From assembly GCA_016584495.1 (NCBI GenBank), contig WAID01000006.1, positions 2,356,001 through 2,420,000 on the forward strand: DNA of 64,000 nt, in the 5' to 3' direction. Shown here piece by piece: positions 22,840 to 34,400 of this stretch. Both the position numbers and the translations under genes were made by a program. Position 1 is the stretch's first letter; each line of letters begins with the position of its first letter. Origin of the DNA: Celoporthe dispersa. Its lineage: Eukaryota; Ascomycota; Sordariomycetes; Diaporthales; Cryphonectriaceae. Under the pieces are notes generated by a model, which was not told the DNA's origin, did no database searches, and saw nothing but the letters and a program-made list of their open reading frames with translations.

Positions 22840-23528
22840 AAACTGAACCCTTGACCCGCCTGATCTTGTTCCTGTACGTGTATTCCAGAATACAGATGCA
22901 CATACTGTAGATGACTACTGCAGGTGCCTGCAAAGTTTCCCACGGCCCTGCACTCTAAACGGCAGCCTCCCTACTGGACGATCTTGACACCGGCCTGACG
23001 TCGTGATCTACATGATCTCGAGCTTAATTTTTCTTCATTTTTCTTTCAGGCATCAATCAATCGCAGCAAACTCTATCCCACAATTACAGCCTAATTAATC
23101 CTCTTTCTTTAGTTCTTTTTTTTTTCTTTCTTTTTTCTTTTGGTCAGCGGACTTCTTCGGCGGAGAATTCCATAAATCACCCAAGACGCGCGCCGTTTTC
23201 CGCCGGGCCGGGAATCCAGCATTTCATCGAGGGCAGAGTGGTCCACCCCGCAGGAGCTGCCTGTGGCCGTAGTAAGAATGGATTTTCAGGGGGCGAAATA
23301 AAATACAGCGGGGACCTGCGGAAAAAGATATCTTCAGGCCTGGGCGAACCCATGTCCTGGTCGGTGGTTTTGGTGGAAGGGCACGCACGGCATTTCTTCA
23401 GGCTAATTATAGGAATAACTTTTCTTCGTCTTGACGGGTGACGGGAAGAAAAAAGAAAAACAAAAGAAAAAGAGAGAAGAAGAAGAAGAAGAATAGGAGA
23501 GAGAGGGGAAAAAAAAGAGGAAAAAGCC

Positions 23529-23993
23529 TCATGTAGAGAACACATAGATCGCATAACACCAAATAATGCATTGTACCACGTACCCAGCTACCAAGTCGGG
23601 AGACCCTTTGAAATCCTCCAGGGAAATAAATTCTTTTGATAGTAACAAGGTGACGACATGACGAATACTATGTGACTCTACTATACGATATGGGACATGA
23701 AAAACTCGGAAGAATTTCAGATTCAAAAGTACGCCGTCAATTATGCATTGGTATCTGGATATCATGCGTTCTAGTTTCGAAAAGGCCATGCCGCCGTCGC
23801 TCAGATCAGAAGTGACTACCCCCGCTGGGAGTTCTCTATGCGCTCCCAAAGTAAGCAAGTCCATCAGCTCATAATCTCGAGAAGGTGTTACTCTCCCTCC
23901 CTCAAGTCCATGCAGTTTTCCCTTCCTGCCCGTCTTAAAAAAGAAAAAACCAAGTTCTTCGTTCGATGCCGTTGAACCCGTGATGCATTGCAT
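23529..23993 (-). pseudogene. possible detached or decayed C-terminal part of the HET gene
   Basis: A 154-codon open frame begins 10 nt after the HET stop, on the same strand but in another frame. Its stretch ELMDLLTLGAHRELPAGVV followed by SDLSDGG resembles the LPSWVPDWS-type block that often follows HET domains. The rest is not recognisable. It could be a further exon, a frameshifted C-terminus or chance. The link to HET is my inference. Confidence 0.25.
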
Positions 23994-24002
23994 ACCGTTT
24001 TC

Positions 24003-25348
24003 TCATTTGCCATCAGCTCGTGAAGTGTTTGGTCGTGGCGGCGGATCCCCGTAGCTGTTGTTGGTCGAGAGCGACGACGACCCCGTCGTAGTGATGAGAT
24101 CCCTCGTGTCATAACGACCCCGTCTGCGGTCAAAGGCATCCAGCAGGGTGAACACCACGCCCATGTCCATCTTGGGCATGACCCTGATCGCCTCAAGAAA
24201 CTCAGTGCAGATCCCTTCCGCCCCGGCCTTCTCGAATTCCACTTTGCGAAGAGTATGTTAGTCATGAGATATCAGAAAGAAAACGAAGGAAGAGATCGAC
24301 AGGTCGATATCTGGTCATGAAACTGGGCTCTCGTTCTTTCAAGAGAGCAGGAAGAGGCCGAAGATGACCTCGAGAAGATGTGAAGGGGTGAAGAGGGGAG
24401 GGGGAACTCACTGTCGGTCCTGTTCCACTGCAGCATCTGTTTCCACGAGATGATCTCGTCACCCAGGAGAAAGGCGGGAAACGTGGACAGCGTCAGCTCC
24501 TCGACGATCCACTGCCGCTTGAAGAACGGCCGGTTCGCAAAGCTCATGACGGCCGTGTACATGGGGCCCTTCTCGGGCGACCCGTTGACCTTGACGTCCT
24601 CGGCGCAGACGGGCCCGAACGGCGCGAGCCACTTCATGACGGGCGAGTAGTTCTCCGGGTGGTCGATCTTATCCTGCGGGTCGCCAAAGTTGGGCGGGAA
24701 CATTGTCTCGAGCCGCCGCAGGGTGCTGATGCCCATGTCGGAGGTCGCGTCCTTGACGCCGAGCCAGCCGACGGTGATCTTGGCCGCCTCGTAGGCCAGC
24801 ATCAGGTGGGCTCGCCGCTGCTCCGCCTCGGCCGGGTCCCGGAGGTTGATGCAGATACAGTCGAGCCAGACGCGCAGGGGCGTCTGGCGGGCAGCCTGGT
24901 TGGACTCGTCGGGCAGGATGGACCGGAAGCCGCGGAGGACCTGTCTCAGCCACGCCGGCGGCTTCTTTGTCTTGGAGGAGCCGCGGCGGGCGGAGGGTGG
25001 CGAGGACGGCCGCGTGCTGGACGAGGAGCTGTCATTGGACGAGGTCTGGTAGAGGGTTGCCTTCTCCCGCAGGAACAGGGCGCGGACATGTCGGAGGGCC
25101 TGGCCGAGCGTCCTGGGAACCGTCACCCGGCAGGCGTTGACCCAGATGTTCTCGGTGTCGTTGTCGTCAGAGTCCCGCAGCAGCGCGCAGAGCCCGATAA
25201 ACTCGAGGTCCTTGTTGACCTTGACGTTGACCATGCGGCTCACGACAGGGTCATTGATGTCCCGGCCCGTCTGGATCTCCAGCAGGCGGATTTCTCTCTC
25301 GTCGAGCTTTATTGGCTTGTAGTCCAGGCTCCTGACGTCGAGTGCCAT
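24003..25348 (-). CDS. heterokaryon incompatibility (HET) domain protein, short
   Basis: HET domains act in fungal non-self recognition and cell-death signalling. I chose the ATG at 25348 (MALDVRSLDY); the frame extends upstream, but that part is leader-like. Two exons, 25348-24412 and 24241-24003, are joined over a 170-nt intron to give 391 aa. The three HET blocks are visible: an N-terminal IRLLEI region, WLDCICINLRDPAEAEQRRA with LAYEAAKITVGWLG, and FANRPFFKRQWIVEELTLS. A low-complexity Ser/Lys-rich insert precedes the central block. After the domain the protein ends within about 110 residues in a Ser/Pro-rich tail. Many HET proteins continue for several hundred residues, so the end may be truncated. 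The 262-codon plus-strand ORF is its shadow. Confidence 0.85.
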
Positions 25349-27369
25349 GCTCTCTCTCTCTCTCTCTTGCCAGGATACAGTCCAGAGCAAAAGAAAGGAA
25401 AGGGTTGGAGACCAAAAGAAACAAATAAAGATAATAATAATCAATAATATGAGAGGAGAGATGTGTCAAAATATCTAGTCTAGTCCTTGGCTTGCGGCAG
25501 CTAATGTTTTCCAGGGAGCATCATCCATCACACATCCCGCATCGCTAGACCAAAAGAAAGTCCCACGAAAACTTCGATGCTCCCACCCGCCCCAGTCACG
25601 TCGATACGCTGATCGTGTTGCGTAAGGGGGCCAGACCCTGGTCAAGGCTGTGGCGAGGAGACCAGGGCAAAATTACGGGTGCTTGAGTCGTGCGTCCTGA
25701 TCTTATAGGACCTTGGTCCTCCATCTCTATCCATCGCCAAGACTTTTGAGATCCAAAGAACCTGCATCTCTCTCTCTCTCTTCCTACACCAGTCGATGTC
25801 AGCCTGCAGGCGGCAGGTTTGAGACTGACAGTTTCCTGTCTGGCCCCCTGGCCCCCCTCCCCCTCCGGGCCCCTCCTCAGGACTTGCGTTGTGAGTAGCC
25901 CTTCCGGCCCGATGTCGGTACAGTACAGCACTTTTCCTGCTCTCCACCGCGCTCGCGGTGGTATCATTGATGAAGCCCGCCCGCCCCCCTCCTTTTGCTT
26001 GACAGGCAGGCAGCATGCGTCGCTTCCTGGAATTTTCCAAGATTGATGCCCCATTGCTGCCACAGTGGGGTCCCCAGGCCCCACAGGGACAACCTCGGTA
26101 CTACGGAAGATTTTCTTTAATCGTCTCGAAAATTGCCTGAAGAAGCAAAATGGAGCGTACGTGCACACCGTCCCGACTAGCACGTCAGATTAGAAGGTGC
26201 AGAGTCAAGAGACTCTCTCTCTTACAGGCCACCCGGAGCTTCGATAGCCTCTGGATGGGAAGACATCTTGCTGACGAGGATGGGAGGAGAGGGGAGAGAG
26301 GACAAAACCACCACCCTGGAATCAGTGGGTGGGTAAATGGCGACGAATCTGAACCTGCTGTAATATAATAAGGTTTGACACCCAGCAGCTACGGTGTACA
26401 GTAGCAAGGTTGCCCTTCTCAATTAGAAAGTGTCAGTAGGATTATGGAAATGACAGGTAAGGTTACTACTAGCTACTCGGTACTTGAGAGGTAAGTAGAT
26501 ATCATGTATGTTCACCCTCAATCTATATCCCTGTTTAAGGCTTCCTATTGTTTACTCCTGGCGTATCTCTCTGCTTTCATCTTACTGCTGCTTGGCTGCT
26601 GTGGAAGATATATTACGATCAAGAGAATAGAATAAAACACGTCGTCGCTTCTCTAATTACACGTAGCCTTATTCCTACCCTCCGACACAAGAGAACCATG
26701 GCAGCAATGTCTACCCTTTCATGATGGTAAAGTTCAGCGCACCAGCGATGACAAGAAGCGGAAGACGCTATCCTTGATATACGCACGTACGGTAAGGTAC
26801 ATGACCGTAACACGTAGTGAGGTGGCTGAGCACGATTCAACATCCCTGGCTTTAGGAGGGCGTTAACGCGCTTACAGAGCACCCTGTCTTGAATTGTTCG
26901 CAGCTCTAAAACTCAGTCACCCTCGTGAACATAAAACTAAGCTAAGAACTCGGATAATATATTGTCTAGAAACCTAGACTTGTCAAGGCCATCTCCAGGC
27001 CAGGCACACACGAAGCTGTCAAGCGACGGCATCGTAAGCACTCACATCAAAACAAAAGGATGCTGAGCATACAATCCCGGAAGCCTTTCTTACTCTCCCT
27101 AGTGATGGAGTTGACAAGCGTGGCTCGCCTCTTGTCCACGACGATCCCGACGCCTACAATACTTGCTTCGGGGTAATGAGGCTCAGACGGCGTTTACGTC
27201 AGGTGTCGTGGCCCTTGCGGTGTCTGTGCTGATAATATATGACTACCCGTGTCCTCGCTCCCATCACTAAGCTCACCGCCAGCGTGGAAGTCCCTCGCAG
27301 GATCCCCAAATACTTCAACAGTCCTCTTACTCGCGCCACAACCCTCGCAGACAAGCCAGATGACCTAGT
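25349..27369. other. gene-free spacer upstream of the HET gene
   Basis: Contains the HET leader, with a CT/GA repeat at 25350-25368 next to the start, and the 3' flank of the MFS gene. ORFs at 25596-26183 and 26619-26882 lack coding character. From about 26.4 kb the base composition is more AT-rich than the flanking genes. Confidence 0.5.
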
Positions 27370-29561
27370 TCATTGCGATTCGTTGTCCTCTGCTGAGGTT
27401 GAGTTAACGCACAGTTCATTTATATCTCCGCCTTTGCTGGTAATCGTCGGCTCAGTGGAGTGGAGAGTATTGATACCGGTCGCAGACGACCGCCACTGTA
27501 CGCTACCAGAGCTGATTACCTGAAGTGAGGACTTGCGTGGCTGTATGGTCAAGCTGGGGACCTGTTTGTCTCTGTTGACACCGGACAGGCTGGTAAGAGT
27601 CGAGTGTGCGCTTGGACGTGCTGTGGCCGACCGATCACCTGGGCCGTCATAGCTGATATTCTGCAGGCCAGACTCTGTATGCGGCGCAGATGGGCCGGTG
27701 ACTGTTGCTGGGAGGTTAAGCTTGCCTAGGCGGGTAAATGGCGAGATGACGAGAGCCAAAGCGAGAATGCACAGAATAGCAATGAACACCGGGAAATAAG
27801 GACGCTCCAGAGATATTTGTGACTCAGTCTGTGTGCTGGTAGGTGAACTAACATCGTGTGAAGCGTCATAGGATGACCAGGTCGCTGTCGTGATGCCGAT
27901 GCCTATTGGGATGCCGAGGCGGGTAACGGCCTGTAGAATGACTGTGCTGGTGATCTGCTCATGGACCGGCAGAACATGGCTGATGTGTTTCTGGAAGCAG
28001 TCAGTAATGGTCGCACAACAGGCAGCATTCACACCCAGTCTGTATGGAGTCTCACGGTGCCGATGTTGCCAATCCAATCGAAACTCAACGTGCTTAGAAT
28101 CAGCGACGGGAAGATGAAAGCGAAGTAGTTGCTATCCTGGCGCACAAAAAGCAGCAGGACGCTGGCACCTGCTTGACACAAGATAGCGGCAATCAAGATG
28201 TAAAGGCTGTCAATCCGAGGCATCCAGAGGTCCACCAACGGGCTTAGCACAAGTCCTGCCATGGCTTGCGGAAGAAGACGCACACCCACGTCGAGAGGGT
28301 TTAGTTTCTGGACGTCCTCCATAAAGAAAGACACCCAGAAGAGAGACGAGAAGAACGCAGCGGATATGCAGAGGGTCGATAGAAGTGTCTAGTTAAAATC
28401 ACTGTCAGCGAGGTCTGTGACAATGTGACAATTACTTGTAGGATGCAGATGAAGGACTTACCAACATCAAGCGGGTGTATTTACCCAGAATCCTCCCTAT
28501 TAATGGCCTCTCTGTGTGTTGCTCCCATGTCAGAAACCCAAGAACTGCCAACCCGCTATATATCAACAGTAGGAACACCTCAGTGCTGCTCCAGCCATGC
28601 GTAGGTCCCATTGTCAGTGCCGCGGATAGGCATCCCACGCACGTAAGCAGTATGAACAGGCCAGGCCAGTCAATGTGCTTGACGACCGATCCCTCGTCAG
28701 TCATCATGCTGCTCTTCTCGATGAGATCGTCGAACGCGGCAAACCGGGCCTCCGAAGGAGAGCCAGCGATTTTCATCGGGGAGGTGAGTGGAATGTCCGG
28801 GATGATGAAGAATCCGACAGCAGCAACGACGGCGTATACGACGGCGATGTAGACGAAGCTGGCTCGCCAATCATCTTCCATGGCGACTTCGACGAGTCCA
28901 GAGCCTAGGCCGCCAAAGATCACGGCAAAAGCGTTGCCACCTGCCAGGAAGAACCCGTAGATACAGCTCCGTCGCGTTGAGGGGGTAGGATATATCGCCG
29001 TGAGAAGACTGAACATGATCGGGATATGGGCTGCGCAGGCTAGACCAGCGATAGCAAGCATTATGTCGAGAATGATGCCGTGGTTAACGAGAGTGTTTAG
29101 ACCTAAGGCCAAGGAGAACAGTATAAGACTGGCTGTAAGAATTGTCTTCCGGGAGAGATTGGGGCACTGATCTGCCATGCCAGCCACAGGGACGAGGAAA
29201 ATAGCGCCTGTGAGGCTGTAGTTGGAACGAAAAAAGAAAGTATCAGCCTCTGAAAGCGTGACACCCGTGGTGATCTAGTACAGACAACTTACCCAGAGCT
29301 AGCTGTCATCCAGACAGTGGTAGGCATGTCCATTCCCAAAGAATGCCTGGTAGTATCCGTGATCACCATAGTGGCTCGCTGGAGGGTCAGGAAGGTGGCC
29401 CCAATACAGGTCGCCACTAATATGAGTAGGATCTCCCGGAATGGCCCTGACAGAGACTTGGGACTCATAGACTTGCACTGGTCCTCCACCCCGGCATCGT
29501 CGTCCAGACGAACATCTTCCAGTTGCTCCCCTGTAAGGCGGGTTGACCAGGATTCCCTCAT
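27370..29561 (-). CDS. 14-TM MFS drug-type transporter (DHA2-like)
   Basis: Proton-driven exporter of the DHA2 type, usually linked to toxin or drug efflux. The frame opens upstream with TTG; the first ATG is at 29561 (MRESWSTRL). Four exons are supported by consensus sites and family continuity: 29561-29293, 29215-28462, 28388-28056 and 27990-27370, giving 658 aa. Exon joins restore ASSGLTGAIFLVPVAG, LMLTLLST and DWIGNIGTKHISHVLPVHEQ. The protein starts with an acidic tail, has alternating hydrophobic segments with DWRASF and NPLDVGVRLLPQAMAG, and ends in a Ser/Thr-rich cytosolic tail of roughly 110 residues. No biosynthetic genes lie beside it; its neighbours are a HET gene and a decayed gene. 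Substrate unknown. Confidence 0.85.
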
Positions 29562-29859
29562 TTTTGTGTCTATATTTGACAAGTGTGGGGCAAAGGAGTG
29601 ACGAAGGTTGGTTGTACGGGACAGAGTTGTCGAAGAGTGTCGCGAGGACGACTCAAGAGAAGTTTTCGTGAGGGACTGCAGGATACCCGAGGAGTGGTGA
29701 TATGATCTCCAGCCGTCTCGTGAAGAGTAGAGTGTTATTCCAAGAAAGCCCAGATATTAGGTACCACTTAATGAAGGCAGAGGGTGAGCGGCAGTCTGGC
29801 CGTCAAAAGCTTTGTTTTCCTTAGAGCAGAGCGCCGGTGGGCACCTTCCTACACACTTT

Positions 29860-31127
29860 TCATTTATTCATCTCAAGCAGGTTCGAAGGAGATGTAAAAT
29901 TTCCCGTAAGATCTAACAAAGCAGAGACAATCTGCAACCCAATTCTTGTCTTCAACCCCTCCCCGATGTATTCGTAGCATCCTCCTTGCGCGGGAAGCAC
30001 GACGCACCTACCAACTCCTTTCTGGATAGCTAAAATTGCAGTATCTAGTCTGGTCAGAGGCTTCCCGTGTGCTCTGACGACACTGATCTCACTCCGCACA
30101 TCAATCATTTCGTCTTACGTACCAAGAGAGGGCCACTGCAGCTCACACTTGCTGTCATGACCACAGCGATGTGCCGGCTCCCATCGATCAAGATTATCAC
30201 CATCCAGACCCTTCATAATGTCTATATCTGCGACCCATGCCTTGCCATTCTAGACGGACACCACCGCCTCCAAGTATCGGGCCTCGACGTCCTGATACCC
30301 TTGTCTGGCGGCGCTGACCACGGATAGTTCATGCCCGGTGAAGGAGAGATGCAGACTTGTCTTCTGAAAGTACTCGGCACAGGTCGAGTCAAATTGAGCG
30401 TGATTGACAACCTTCCACTTCTCAAATTCAGGATATCCTTGCGTGGGTTCGTGCGGGTCCCAGAGGAAGGCGTAGCATGCATAGATAGATAGAGTTGCCT
30501 ATCGAGACTGCGGATACGCCATCGAGCTCTGAGCTCTTCATATCCAGCGTTCCTGTGTGAAAGAATGACACGCATGCTAGTGACTCCGCGCAGTCGAAGC
30601 TGGGAGGTCCGACGATGCTGTGCAGACTTTTTTCCGCAGACTGGATTGCGAGCTGTGCATCAGATTGAGCCGAAGAGCGTGTTTTCCACTATACGCAAAG
30701 CGACCGGCGCTCCTGGTAGGAGTTTATATAGTCTTGGGGCTCTGTTGAGAAGCTTCATGCAAAGCACAAATGAATCGAGAGGGTGTATTGCTGTGTCAAA
30801 CAGCACAAGCAAAAAGGGCATTATTTCCATGTTGTCCACAAAGCCGCCCTTAAGAAGCTTAAGCAATTTTGAGACAGGCAGTGTTAAGTCACCAATCCCT
30901 TGTCTGTTGTTATACACAGCAGCATCCTGAGGAATTAGCAGGGCAGTTTCCTCAACTTCCCCTAGGACGCTTATAAATTGGCCAGCTGTGAGTTGAAATT
31001 TGTCATGAAATTGATCAAGAGTGAGTGGCCACTCCTCCTGGGATAGGATTTCCGCGAAACTGCTAGCCATACTTTTCTCCTTGGGGGCGCGGAGGTCATT
31101 GCAAGACACAATTTTGTTGACGGCCAT
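29860..31127 (-). pseudogene. decayed gene of unknown family
   Basis: A start at 31127 (MAVNKIVSC) opens a 155-codon frame with normal amino-acid character that stops at 30660. The story continues in other frames: one base later for about 55 codons to a TAGA-type repeat (30481-30492), then, after what looks like a 4-bp expansion, a third frame from YAFLWDPHEP through EFEKWKVVNHAQFDSTCAEY to EMNK at 29860. That last part is crossed by TAG at 30250-30252 and TAA at 30115-30117. Both stops could come from CAG and CAA by C-to-T change in CpA, the RIP pattern. I do not recognise the protein. Undetected introns could explain part of this, but not both stops easily. Confidence 0.5.
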
Positions 31128-31416
31128 CGACTCATCTTCGCACCTATCTCGAGTATCTCGATGGTAGTGTCAAGATGTATTAGGATCGCGATCACTGTGG
31201 TGATGAATTCTTTTTTTCCCCCTTCCCCTTCTAGTCCACTTGTGCCCTTGCCCTTGCTAAAATGAACCTATGCTTTTGCAGCGTTCCCTACCAATCTGTC
31301 GCTGCTTGCTATGTATGGGACTGCACCCTGCCGCACCGTTCGAAGGCAAGGAAGAGAAGAAAAAATTAGTCATGTCATACTACACAATACAACGCCTCTG
31401 TATCCACCACTACCCA

Positions 31417-34400
31417 TCATCGGCCATTTACATTCTGCATGCGCGAGATCTCGGCCTGATACCGGATCTTGAAACCGTTCGTCAGAGCTTTCATGTCCGG
31501 ATATTGAGCCTTGAGGAACTCGTAGCCGTTGGGCACAACGCGCACCGGCCAGCCCATGACTCGTGACGTACGGTTGGCCTTGAAACAGAGCCAGAAGTAT
31601 CCAGCATGCTTGCTATCAATGCAGAAGGCGTAGCTGGAGCGGTTGGGGTTGGCGTCCATGTAGGTGGTGAGCCATTTCTCTGGAAAGAATTAGTTAGCTT
31701 ACTGGGTAGGAACAGTGACTGAGGCGCTGAGTGCACGCGAGACTTACCCAACTCGTTGCGCGAGCCTTTCTGGAACTTCTCGTGCTGCATCATCTCCGCC
31801 ACCTTGCGTGCCATGGCCTTGACGTGCTCGACGATCAACTCATCCAGATCCGTGTAGTTGAACTTGCCGACCCTGAGCAGACGACCAACGGAGAACTCGT
31901 TCTCCTTCTGCAGCTCGAGCACGTCGACGTGCTGGTAAACGCCGTCCGCAACCTTCCAAGTGATGGCCAGGTGATCATTACCCTTCGATGACGGTCTGAT
32001 AATGACCTCTCCAGACGCCTGCGATCCGAGGTACTCCTCGGCCTGTGTCGAGTTGAACGGTTTGAAGAGAGGATGGTTGATGACACGCTGCGTGCGGCCT
32101 GTCGTGCTGTCCTTCTCCTTGAGCTCCTCCCTGTCATGTCTCTCCTGATCAAAGTCCCAATTGCGGTCGTCATGATCCATGCGCTTCCTGTAGGGCACAC
32201 GCAGAGCGTCTTCCCGAACGGACAATTTTGCTATGAAAGCCTTGCGGTCAACGTGCAGAAGCTTGGCCTGGACAGTCTGTCCGACAGAGAGGACATCCTT
32301 GACAGAAGACGAACGGTACGAGACCTCGTCTGCTTCGATACGACCCTCGATGCCGCAGTCGAGCCTGACGATGGCAAAGTCGTCCTTCACCACGCGCACG
32401 TTGACGGGAATGATCATGCCCTCCGCGAGGGAATCCCTCGTCTCGCCCGTGAACATGGTGAAGATTTCTTCCGCGTTCAGTGGCATGAAGGCGCGTCGCA
32501 GCTCTTCGTACGGGGCCTGGAGCTCTGCTCGGATCGTCTCGAGCGTGGCCCGCTTGCGCTGGCTGTATTGTTGTTCCAGTTGTTCCGCGTACTCTTCTAG
32601 GACGAGCTCGTTCACCTTGTCCTGCTCGTCGTCCCGGAAGAGCTTGCGGACCACCGCACCTGGCCCGTTCTCGTCCGTCTCGGCCTTGACATCTTCCTCG
32701 TCCAGCTCAAGCGCGTCAGCCGCCATCTTGCGACCAAGCTCATAATCTTCAGGGTGGACTCGAGTATTATCCAGTGGCTCCGTCTGGGGATTTGTCGCAT
32801 CGTATTCGATGTAGAGGAAACTGGCACAATTGTCCCAGACCTTGACGCCAACCACAGGTAGTTTGTTGTTGTCGGGATCTCCCACGAGTTCATCCCGCCT
32901 TATGACGGAGCCGCCATTCAAGTTGATACCTTTGATGACAGCCTGCGCTTTTCGAGGACCCAGGCCAGACACATAAGGTAGAAGATTTGCCACATAGGGG
33001 TTGCTGACCGCCTCGTTGATGTCGACACCACAGAGATTGACTAGATCGACCATGGCTGTCTCGAGATATTTCCTCAGCTTGTCCTCTGGCAACAGGCTCT
33101 GGCAGGGGTGGAATAGCAGTGAGACAATGTCCTTCCCGAGCGCTGCATACTCCTTCAGGGGGTCCTGCAAATATTTCGCGAGTGCCACACAGTACCGGGT
33201 AAGAGGAGGGAGAGTGGGATGCTCGGCCTTGCCTCTGGGGCTGTCCTTGTAAAGCCGGGCAACTTCATCGTTGACGACTAGGACCTCAAGCAGATCTGTT
33301 CGTAGCTCGTTGGTCTCGGGGTCATCGTAGGATGGCCCCATGAGCCCCTTCTCGTTGACTAGGTTCTCCAGATCCTTGACGAGCTTGTTCGAGTCAGAAC
33401 AGAATCCGCTGACAGCGATGACATCGGGTTGCCGCCGATTGACCAGCTCGATGAATTCGTTGCGAGCTTCCTCATCCCGAGCTAGATTGCCCAGTTGACC
33501 GCTCTCGATGACCCGGCCATCCTCCTCGACCCAGGCAAAGGAAATCTTTTCTCGGCCGGGGTCCGACATGCCATTCGAGAATGCAAGCACGCGAGCAGCC
33601 GTACCGAGTACCATTCCCTTGGGCTTATAGGGAGCTTGGTCGAGCTTTTTCGAGAACTCCTCGCGGCAAATCTTGAGGATGGATTCCTGGCACTGTGTCC
33701 GCATCGCATCCTTGACCGCCTTGACCATCGTCTTGTCCAGCTTCGACAGTGCAAGCTCGAGCACCTTTGAACGTTCCTCATTCCAGGCGTCTGCCTTGTT
33801 ACTGTAGTTGTCCGAAGTGAAGTCCGCAAAGAATTGCTTTTTGAACCGCGAAAGGTCCCTGAGGCTGATCTTGACTTCGAGCAGGCCCTCTTCCTCGGCC
33901 TTCAGCATCTTGAGGAAGATCTCTGGCCTCTGCGCAAGATCCGCCAATGATTGATTTTGAAGGTATTTGACCTCATAGTAAGGATGCGACTCTTCGATTT
34001 TCCGCATGCCTTTGGTCGTCCGTTGACAGTCCACAACGCAAGTCATAAAGTACGTAGCCCGCATTGCCTTGCGCAGGCGGGGGCTTGTGAACAGCTCCTC
34101 GGCATAAAGCTGCCGGGAAGCACTGATGACAGAGTCGCCAGTGAGGAACTCGCCGTCGGTCAAGCTATCGGCCAGATCGACTGGATAGTCGGACGGGTCG
34201 TCGGCCACGATCCTCTGCACGTTCGATTGCGCATTGACTCGGTTCGTGACCACTTGTTCCGGGGACAAGCCATATGCTTGGAAGAAGTTGTAGGCCTTGC
34301 TCCTCCTGACCCTGTCAAAGATAGCAGACCTCGCGCCAGGTCGTTTGACCTCCCTGGTCGCGCCATCTGTGGTCGCATCCTTCAGTTGGGCGGCATATTT

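Larger units (their letters stand above)
22638..24002. other. convergent 3' region with a long polypurine tract
   Basis: Lies between the 3' ends of the sugar transporter and the HET gene. It contains the poly(A) signals, a T-rich run near 23110-23140 and an almost pure purine tract of about 80 nt at 23445-23527. The minus-strand ORF at 23529-23993 is listed separately. Confidence 0.5.

Noticed and set aside
24659..25447. 262-codon plus-strand ORF over the HET gene
   Set aside because: Antisense shadow; the HET blocks are on the minus strand.
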